Source: Oscheius tipulae (taxonomy: Eukaryota > Nematoda > Chromadorea > Rhabditida > Rhabditidae). Taken from it: 64,000 nt of DNA. Within the stretch, counting starts at the first letter, position 1, and the number at the start of each line of letters is the position of its first letter. Location: the NCBI GenBank assembly GCA_037178975.1, contig JASJZH010000006.1, positions 1,860,001 through 1,924,000 of the forward strand, read 5' to 3'. The notes beneath the pieces are model-generated. The model did no database searches. It was not told the DNA's origin and was given only the letters and a program-made list of their open reading frames with translations. The translations under genes and the position numbers were made by a program. Below, one piece after another: positions 56,166 through 64,000 of this stretch.

Positions 56166-57584
56166 ATGCCCAGTTTTGTTGGGCTCCTTCTACTATTCCT
56201 ATGTATTGTCTCTGCTTTTGCAGAATTCGTTCTCAGGCCACGAGGTAACATCAATTCGGTTATCCTAAACCAACCACTTTATAGACCCTCCATCCCTAAT
56301 AGAGAAGCTAGAAGAATCCCCGGGACGACCTTTAATATTGCGATGCACATCTACTACTGGTCAAATGAGCCAGAAATGGATTTTTAAAGGCTCTGACATA
56401 AAAGAAGATCATGGAGTTCTTACTTTGGAGGGGTAAGTGAAACGCACAATGTTTTTTGATCTCAATTTACAGAACCGATTCCGTCTTAACTGTCACCTCT
56501 TTTGATCCAACCCTCCATGCTGGGATCTATGAATGCGACGAGGTAGGTTTTTCGGGTTGTTAAAATTTCTTGGGAACCATACAGGCATTAGAAGTGTCAA
56601 TTCCTAAATCTAGACCAACACCAGAGCATAGTTTACAGTGCGAGTATATTCTGAGATTTAGCCATAAGTCAGTTACGCTTTTACCGTCGTTTTAACTTGT
56701 CTCTCCGATACGGTTACAAAGATGCAAGCTTTGATGCCTACTGTGGTATAAACATAGCCACTGTTGAAACCCTATGATGTCCGCTAGTTTCATTTTTCAT
56801 TCCAATCAATCTGCCGGAAAACTTTTCTCAAGAAACAGAAAAAAAACAAAATAAGATGACGCTTACACCTCCGCACGACTTCCGCCAATTCGACTGATAG
56901 TCGATCAGCGTCGGAAGTAGATAACTGACCAAAATATGCAACGTTTAACGAACTATTCTCTGACTCACTGTTGGCTAGCAGCAGCTATGCCTTAGAGACG
57001 GAGGAGGACCTGCATCGTTATTGCGCAATCTACTGAAACGGACCATTAGGCGTACTGACAGGCGTCAGGTATGGCACCAAGGTGTCGGGAGAATGTGGCG
57101 ATAGCAGAAAACACCATTTTTCAGGGGTATCTCTCGGCATCAGTCAGAGTAGAAAGTGATGTTGGGCCAGCACTCCCAAAAGGCTTCCGACCATGCGAGG
57201 GAGAAGAAAACATCAGTTGCGTTAGAGGTTCTTGTGGAGCTGATGCTTTCAACAAAATTTCTTGTTTGTAAGTTTATGCTACTAAAAACCTGAAACTCGT
57301 TTTTTGAGCTGCCCGATAGGTTGGTCCGGAGTTAAGTGCGACACTCCCCATGACAAAATTCGAAGAGAAGATAGGAACACCGACTGCCTGATTTGTAAGT
57401 CCAGATCTTTTTTTTCATGTCCCCAGATTCAGGGATCCTTATAGGCGGTTTTCTACTTGGCTTCATTCTTGTCTCTTCAATAATCTTTGCCTCGATCTTC
57501 CTCTGTCCAGTAGCTCAGGAGATTGAGCTGGAAAGAGGCACTTCTTTGCTGGAGAGAGGGACAAAAGAGAACGAGGAAAACTAA
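56166..57584 (+). CDS. membrane-anchored Ig-EGF ligand, neuregulin-like
   Basis: Exons 56166-56244, 56285-56432, 56473-56542, 57125-57267, 57309-57394 and 57427-57584; 227 residues, all phases agreeing. Parts in order: signal peptide (PSFVGLLLLFLCIVSAFA); one Ig domain (LILRCTSTTG, QKWIFKGSD, HAGIYECDE); one EGF domain with spacing C-x7-C-x4-C-x9-C-x1-C-x8-C (last part CFCPIGWSGVKC); a short juxtamembrane stalk; one membrane span (GILIGGFLLGFILVSSIIFA); and a 30-residue tail. This is the whole neuregulin type I layout in miniature. The Arg before the last EGF Cys is Lys. A second exon in the same phase at 56585-56667 lies in the 582-nt intron before the EGF exon. AATAAA at 57756-57761. Membrane anchoring suggests juxtacrine action or shedding; both are inference. 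Confidence 0.85.
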
Positions 57585-57761
57585 TGACTTACAAATGACC
57601 GAAACTCGTCGATGATCTCAAGCCATCTCTTCTGCGTTTACAACCAAACGAACTCGTTAACTACTGCGCATAATCTTGTAATTATGCAATATTGCACTTA
57701 AGTTGTTGTTACTGTCATTGTTGTAGCTTGTCTTTGTATGTTTTTTCTTGAAATTAATAAA

Positions 57762-58065
57762 TTGTTGATAGTGGTGTATTAACAGCTCAATTCTGATAGA
57801 AACATAACCAAGTCCTCGTTTGGTAAACAGCTGGTATAATTTTCAGAGCAGAATTGGCATCAAAAGCGTGTCTTTTCTATTTGAGTACTTCAGTGTTCTG
57901 CACACGCATTCGTCTTTCCAATAAAATAAATTTTCATCTATTTCCCATTCATTTATGGCTTTTGAAGGCGGCTTTATCACATCAAATGACGCAGCACAAT
58001 CCCACCGCGACAGTTTTTCCATAAGAAATTTGTGTGCAGCACCCGTAACCAGGTCACTAACACAC
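57762..58065 (+). other. promoter region of TMEM129 gene
   Basis: Short spacer with no other feature recognised. Confidence 0.4.
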
Positions 58066-59679
58066 ATGAAAATAGTATTAATACTGTTCACTGTTCTCGC
58101 ATCGGCCATATTAGCAGACAGAGAGCTGACAAGGAACGAATATGATCGCATACAAGGTAACTTTTAAAGCTTTCTCCATTAATTAGGTGCTTTACAGAAC
58201 AATACATTCTTCCCAATAGAGATTTCCTTCTATATCTGGTATTTTTCACCTTCTCAGCCCTTCTCTTTACCTATCCGCCGGAAACACTTGTATGTAAGTG
58301 TCTATTACAAGTTTATTCTTCTGACTATTGCTTCAGCTGCCGGCGTCACGTCGGAGAACCTGTTCTCCGGATTTGTTGGCACATTAGATGGAGGAATTCT
58401 TCCGTACCATTGCCGAAGAGTTGTACTCAATCGTGCACTGCTGTTTGCATATCCTTTCCGTTAGTTTCTTTCCATTAGTTTACAACAAGCTATGTTTCAG
58501 TATTCTTTGTCCTCCTTAGTTTCAATTCCGAAGCAGCAGTCATTTTCACGTTTAGCCCGACAAGATTCATTCACTACCTCGCCAATTTTAGTGTTCCTAC
58601 ATTACTGGGTAGGTATTCAGAGTATTTAACAGCTTTTGATAACCTGCCAATTTTAGCGGGAGTCATGTACACTCTGTTCCACAGAAGCACCGACTACTGC
58701 TACATTAGACCGAAGAGATTCAGGAACAGGGACATGATGACGGTGGACAGAGAAATTGTAGCCGAAGCTCTCTCCTTGGAATCATTCAGCCATACAGTGT
58801 CCAGTAAGCTGCTCCTCAGGCTAATAAATATAGTTTTTAGGCTCCAGTCGATTACTTATCACTAGAAGTTGGATAATCTACAGCACAAAGTTCCAATTTC
58901 AGTTCATCCCTCTGGAAGAGGCCAGACTGGAGGTTGTGAAAGCGGAGGAGATTGTGGTGAGTCAAAAATTGTTTTCAGTGAATCTCTCAAATTTAGTTGA
59001 ATCCTCTGAACCCTGAAGGAGCTGTTCAGCTCATGACAATCAAGATTTCAGTACCTCCAAACACCGACAAAGCTATTTGGATAAAGTAAGTCATTATCAG
59101 TATTTTATGTCATTCATATCTTTTAAGGATGCACAATCTCACTCTACAAGACATGATACACGCTGTGAACATCCGAGTACACGTTCCTGACACTATCAAG
59201 TTCAAGTTATCTACTATTGATCGCTTCGCCGCTGTTTTTGCTCAACAAGCGGAACAGAATGAACCCTATTACGTGGATTCTTCAGAAGAACTTGAGTTTT
59301 GTTTGGCCTGTGCTGAGAAACCAGCCAACATGAAGATTGTGAAAAGATGTCGGGGTCAAGACGACGGAGACAGATGCGACGACAGAGAGTGCCAATGCCG
59401 AGCAATGTGGTGAGTATTTTATATTTTTTTTCACAGAATTTGAATCGAATTTGTTCACGAAAGAACAAACAGTAAGCAATCTGCTCTTCCAGGTGTGTTC
59501 ACTGCATGGGGAAAGTGTTCGCTGCCAAACAAAACCAGCAAGCCCCAGGAACATGGATCACTGGCAAAGCTCCTTGTCCGACTTGCAGGTACTATTGCTT
59601 CCTTCCTTTACTTAGCTAATGTTTCAGAGCGACTTTCTGCATTTTGGATGTCGCAATGATCAAGGTCAGGGAAGACTAG
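58066..59679 (+). CDS. tmem129: TMEM129-type E3 ubiquitin ligase of the ER
   Basis: Ten exons (58066-58156, 58198-58293, 58337-58459, 58501-58608, 58657-58803, 58841-58956, 58997-59085, 59128-59409, 59493-59588, 59628-59679) give 399 residues; human TMEM129 has 362. Hydrophobic segments occupy the first 120 residues (VLILFTVLASAILA; FLLYLVFFTFSALLF; IFFVLLSF-like). The middle matches the family (SSRLLITRSWIIYSTKF; LNPEGAVQLMTIKIS). The C-terminal atypical RING is well kept: EFCLACAEKP, then KRCRG, CQCRAMWCVHCMGKVFAAKQ, GKAPCPTCRATFCILDV. TMEM129 is an ER-membrane ligase that pairs with Derlin and UBE2J2 in ER-associated degradation. The start region before residue 30 looks like a signal anchor. 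The gene appears intact. Confidence 0.92.
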
Positions 59680-60146
59680 TCGAATAGTGCCATTAGAAGC
59701 ATGGGTAAACGTGTACATTCCTTCTCTTCAGAGTTTTACGGACCAGACAAGCATAAATTTTTATCAATATCTTTGTACTACTGCGTGTCAACTAATATAC
59801 CTTTAAAGGAAAAAGATTCACAGCCAGAGTGAAATATTAACTGCGCTCACTTTAGTAGGCGACAAAACGCAAAGAGCTGCAGTTTCTATTTAGACAAAAA
59901 TTTGGTTTTACAATTGTTTTCCTGGGATCGATCGGATGAGATGAACCCTTGAGATGGCGGTTTCCTTTTCTTTGTTTTGCTGTTCTCTCATAGTGCTTTT
60001 ATGCAAGTGCTACAGTCTGTTCATCCTTGGTTTAACAGCAAGTCGACCGTTCGCTGAGATCAAAAAATTGAGGAAAACTCGTTATTTATGACACATATAA
60101 AGTGAGACCGGGTACGATAATGAATTATCACTGTTTGAGACACTGA
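59680..60146. other. spacer between convergent genes
   Basis: 3' UTR sequence of TMEM129 and of the NYN gene. No clear AATAAA was found on either strand. Confidence 0.35.
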
Positions 60147-61843
60147 TCAAGCCCGCGCAATTTTGAGACTCGCGAACTTCTGGGCTATGGGTACGATAGC
60201 GTTCTTGGGATCCAGGTAGCATTCAAAGTCGTCGAAAACATAGTCAATCTTCGTATAGTCTGGACGAAGCATGCCTTCTGGAACGCTGGAGTCTTCGTCG
60301 GAGAAAAGTTTTTCTTGACCGCGAAAATGTTGACCTCGTTGATTTCTCTTTGCCCTCTGTTGTTCGTGAGTAAACAGATTCAGCGGATCAACAATTAAAA
60401 TGTTTCCTTGGGCATCTACACCGTGGGAATACTGCTTTCTCTCAAATTTCGGCGGACCTTTTTCCCGCTTCAACGTGGACATCGCATCCAGCCTTGCCAT
60501 TTCCACGCCCCACCAAGGCTCTATCTCAGTCTCCATTTTCTCAGCTTCGCGCGCCTCGTCCTTTCTTTTTGCTTTTTCCAGCAGAGCCTTCTTTCTTGCG
60601 AACTGTTCTTGTCGTCTCTTGTTTGCTTCGAGGTATTGCTCCTTCTGTTCTTTCGAAGGAATCTTCGTGAACATCGAGTTCCTACGCTCGGCAATGCTGC
60701 AAACATGAAATTAACACTAAAACATGAGACGAATTACAAGCAAACAAGAATTGCTGTGTCAAGAGCGGCTAGAACCTTAGCTTTGGTAGCTGCCCAGTTT
60801 GATCTTCGCTGCTTGTAGCGAGAGTACAGAACTGGGATGAGATGTCGATCCTTAGGTCGGGAGAAAAACAGCCCTTAAAACGAAAGTTGAATTAGAAGGA
60901 GAAGAGTTTACCCTCTCTGTTGTCGAATCTGAACGAGTGATGGGCAATGTAATGCCCATCCTGGGTCATCATGTGTGATTCTCTCGCTGGCACCTAAAAT
61001 TTGCAGAGATGATGCTTTTTCGAAAAAGTTTGTAAAAGTTTCTAGGGGCTTTTCAATTAAAAAACTTAAAACATTTTCAGTGATAGAAAGAGTGTATATA
61101 AGGTCAAATTAAATACTTTTTGAGACTGTCGGCTGTAGAGATTCAGATTTGGAAAGCTCTATAAACTGTTCTAGGAAAGTGTTTGTTTACTAGGCGGATT
61201 TAAGTTTATACTGTAACAAGTAAAACAGTATAAACACTCACGAAGTAGGTCCTGCAGCTGTAGGAGTGAACAAGTCTTCTGTAGGGACCTCCAATATCCA
61301 TAAGATCTCTGTATTATACTTTGTTTTAAGAAAAGAACTGTCTTCTCACCGGAACTGATCGCGACTGACAACGACTCCGCCAGTTTGCCTAGCAATTCGG
61401 AAGCACAGCAGATCGTCGTTGGCCTCATCCGAACACGGAGAGATGACTCCGAGATCGACGAGGATCTTAAACGAAAATAGATGTCATTATTGAAGCCACT
61501 CCACCTCCAACTGCTCCCACCCATGTCTGATCACATACGGCTTGAGCAGGTATTCCGGCAGCACAACTATGACCTCGAAGTTGTGTCTGACCAGGACACG
61601 CATTAGGGCCAGAAGTGCATCGATGGTCTTCCTTGTCTTACTAGACCTTTTTTCAAAAAAGTACAAGTTCACTCACTTCTCCGAGGTGCAGAGGACGACA
61701 TTAGCACCGTCGATGATCACCGGTCGACGGTAGTGTCCCTCGGGTCGAGGCAACAGCGGCTCGACTGTTTCATGACCTCCATATTCGTAGAGAGGACCAC
61801 GAACGGGAAAGACTCTCATCAGTCTTTCAGTAGCCACGGGCAT
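60147..61843 (-). CDS. NYN-domain (Regnase/ZC3H12-like) ribonuclease
   Basis: Exons on the minus strand: 61677-61843, 61505-61640, 61350-61465, 61242-61308, 60912-60993, 60738-60873 and 60147-60696; 417 residues, phases consistent. Residues about 45-240 form an NYN/PIN-like nuclease domain. The first acidic site is in RRPVIIDGANVVLCTSE, then VLVRHNFEVIVVLPEYLL, the second acidic group in DEANDDLLCFRIA, and GGVVVSRDQFRD with the last Asp. HHSFRFDNREGLFFSRPKD closes the domain. These are the metal-binding Asp positions of ZC3H12A. No CCCH zinc finger follows. Instead the last 190 residues are highly charged and helical (KEQKEQYLEANKRRQEQFAR). Regnases cleave stem-loops in mRNA 3' UTRs; the target here is unknown. 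The ATG abuts an acceptor, so a further 5' exon may exist. The exon 60738-60873 uses a weak donor (gtaatt). Confidence 0.85.
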
Positions 61844-62658
61844 CTAAAACAATAATTGAGAGCATATGTGAAAAATTGGAAAACTGGTTGATTTAGAGGA
61901 AAAACAGGAGCTTTTATCAATTGTTTTGATAAGCATATATTGAGTAGTGCTTTCAAAGAATTGACAGAAACGCCTCTCAGAAATGGTATTTGCTTGTTCT
62001 ACCACCAAAGGAGTTACTGGCTAGTCACGAATTGTTGAGCTAGCGGAATACACGTAAAAAGTTTTGCTGATCAATAAAGCTTTCAAAAGACACATCAACT
62101 CCCATGGATTCCGCAATTAACAAATGTTTCAAATAAAACGGAATAGAGTGAACAAGTTAGTTTGTCAGTGGAGCGCGAGTTGCTTCGACGAGAGGGAAAA
62201 GAAACCTTTCAAAACGAAGTTTTCAGCAAAGTCTTCGGAAAAAGGCTCGATTAATAGCTAGTTAATAGTGGAACTATATCATTAAAGTAGAATCACTAGA
62301 CCAATAAATCCTGTTGGTTTGCAAAAAGGGACAAACTGAGTTCTCTCAATTTATTACTTTCTTTAAGGTTGGCGATATGTTCAATGCATATATTTTTTCT
62401 AGTGGAATGGGTATACTTTTGCAAGAATTTTAAGACTCATAATAAGAAAAGTGAATGGTTTGACGTTTATTTCCAGACTGTACCCCATCCACGCCCTAAC
62501 GCTAACTGGCGGGTAACTCCACGCTTTTGAAAATCTATTAGATTCATTTTGTTATTTATCGATTTCGACAAACAGTAACTGTAAAAGCAAGTACTTGGAA
62601 GCTTTTATCCACTAGCTCAGTCCATTTCTGCAACCAGTAGGTGGTTTTCAGCAGGAAC
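61844..62658. other. shared upstream region of NYN gene and KNL-1 gene
   Basis: No coding exon recognised. An acceptor (gttttcag, about 62643-62650) lies 8 nt before the KNL-1 start codon, a candidate trans-splice site. The genes diverge from here. Confidence 0.4.
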
Positions 62659-64000
62659 ATGAGCCAAGAAAATGCTACCGGATCCAAACAAAACAGACGT
62701 CGCGAATCTGTAAATTTATTCTTATTTAACTTTTTCATATTTTGTTTCAGATTTTGAAGACGCAACTATTCGAGGCGGAAGACTTCAAGGACAAGCAGAA
62801 GAGACGCGTCTCATTCAGAAATGTGAAGGAAGTACAGTGAGTTGTAACCGTTTTCCGCAGAATATTGTTTTTAGAATCTACAACACGGACAAAAACTGCC
62901 CAGATCTGTTGCATAGTTCCCCGCCAAAGAAGGAGAAGATCAACGACACTCTGGGTTCTGATGGCGTCTTCACACCCGGTCGCACGACTCTCAGTGAGAT
63001 CAGCAACCACTCTCCCAAGAACAACACCATGTCCATTTTCAATGCTACTGCCCAAAATCGTGAGTTCACTACCTACTTCGCTTACACTGGAACGAAATCT
63101 TTACAGAGCCAGAGTCCTCCGCTTCCAAAGAACCAAGCCCCAAATTCGTGATTGAGGACGATGTTACTCCTCCTGTCCTCGGCATGGATAGAACAAGCCA
63201 CACCGCATTGGATATGTCCGTGTCTAGCGACACTTCCAAAATGGATGGTAAATCTTATTCAAATTTTCAAGACAGGGTTTTTCCTAGATACTCTTCAAAT
63301 GTTCACGAAAAGCTTTGTTCAAGCTCCAGCAGACAGCTCGACTCTGAATACGACAATTGAGATGTTCGGCAACACCCTACGACAGGCTGATACCACTCCA
63401 AGTAGTCATGATGACACTTTGACTATGTTCAAGAGTCCATCGGCTGGTGTAAGTCGTTTTCATTTCCCTTTAATCAGCGAGCACTGTCAGCTTCTAGGTT
63501 TCTCGAATCAAGTTATAATAAACTTTGTCAGTTCAGTTTGATCTGACCAAACAAGCCTTGTCCGGCTTCCGACAAACACTTGGCACCATCCTCTACTTAG
63601 TTTTTGAGTATACAACCGAATCGGATTCTTTATGAAAGTATAAGTTTAAAAATGACCACATTTCTTCTCATGGTCCAACCCAGTTCTGTCTAGACCAAAC
63701 TGTATCATAGTCGACACAAGTCAAATGTAATATATGAGCGCCGAGTATAAATAATCTTCTACATTGCAGTTTCAGAACAGAAAACGCATCTCCATGTCGT
63801 CGACCATGGCCATCTTCCAAGAAGAGATCAACTCTCCCAATGACACAATGAAGATGTTCGGAGATGTGGTTGATGCGGGGAAGCAAAACTCGACAATGCA
63901 GATGTTCGGGAACACGAGTCTACCTTCAGTGCCAGAAGAAGTTCCGCAACTAGTCGTCAACAAGCATGATGTTAACAAAACTCTTGCAATGGATATTTCG
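62659..64000 (+). CDS. knl-1: KNL-1/Spc105-type kinetochore scaffold, 3' end outside window
   Basis: Exons 62659-62709, 62751-62836, 62875-63059, 63107-63247, 63288-63448 and 63770-64000 (open at the edge); 285 residues seen. Both protein-phosphatase-1 docking motifs of KNL1 are near the N-terminus: SILK (RRRESILKTQL, across the first intron) and RVSF (KQKRRVSFRNVKEV). They are followed by a long disordered region with repeated short motifs: NNTMSIFNATAQ, DTLQMFTKS, TTIEMFGNTL, DDTLTMFKSP, SSTMAIFQEE, NDTMKMFGDVV, NSTMQMFGNTS and NKTLAMDIS. These stand where KNL1 proteins carry MELT repeats, which recruit BUB3-BUB1 when phosphorylated at Thr. KNL-1 joins microtubules, the spindle checkpoint and the NDC80/MIS12 complexes at kinetochores. 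The C-terminal RWD and coiled-coil part lies beyond the window. The last exon may begin at 63770 or 63776 (two acceptors). Confidence 0.88.

Noticed and set aside
1-64000. CRISPR arrays, bacterial operons, rRNA genes, or complete transposons with reverse transcriptase or transposase
   Set aside because: None seen; the window is eukaryotic and no mobile-element enzyme was recognised.

Overview
The window is 64 kb of nuclear DNA from a nematode. Its genes are split into many small exons by introns that are often only 34 to 50 nt. Several genes have a splice acceptor a few bases before the start codon, as expected if transcripts receive a spliced leader. The gene set fits this: a lin-14 homologue (a nematode heterochronic gene), a receptor guanylyl cyclase, a DHS-28-like peroxisomal enzyme and a KNL-1 kinetochore scaffold. 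No genus can be named from this sequence. All exon models were assembled by hand from splice signals, reading phase and remembered family features; none was checked by a search or by RNA data.

Layout. 1-536: 3' part of a zinc-knuckle gene (+). 1921-6426: large acidic nuclear-type protein (+) with a tRNA-Trp antisense inside a probable intron. 7222-8738: CNOT9 of the CCR4-NOT complex (-). 10160: second, identical tRNA-Trp (+). 11012-15972: disordered 663-residue protein (+), tail to tail with 16234-18135, a DHS-28-type SDR-SCP2 enzyme (-). 19079: tRNA-Ser. 19697-23887: receptor guanylyl cyclase (+). About 24.28-38.15 kb: lin-14 (-), with four introns of 0.5 to 4.2 kb and a 3' UTR carrying a cluster of lin-4-type target elements and a let-7-type seed site. 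38.3 kb: a perfect-stem hairpin just upstream of lin-14. 41.66-43.46 kb: second acidic or basic nuclear-type gene (+), possibly related to the one at 1.9 kb. 45.3 kb: small secreted PAN/Apple protein (+). 47.16-48.12 kb: small charged nuclear-type protein (-), with a decayed paralogue at 49.04-49.54 kb (+). 49.84-51.04 kb: two small unassigned genes.

51.8-57.6 kb holds three tandem plus-strand genes for extracellular ligands: a secreted Ig-EGF protein, a divergent membrane-anchored protein, and an Ig-EGF-transmembrane protein. Two of them have the cysteine spacing of ErbB growth factors behind an Ig domain, the layout of neuregulin or Vein. Then come TMEM129, an ER-associated ubiquitin ligase (+), a Regnase/NYN-type ribonuclease (-), and the 5' part of KNL-1 (+), which runs off the end.

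The strongest biology is (1) lin-14 with its preserved microRNA-response block and (2) the neuregulin-like gene cluster. The second looks least expected, because the known C. elegans EGF ligand LIN-3 is single and has no Ig domain.
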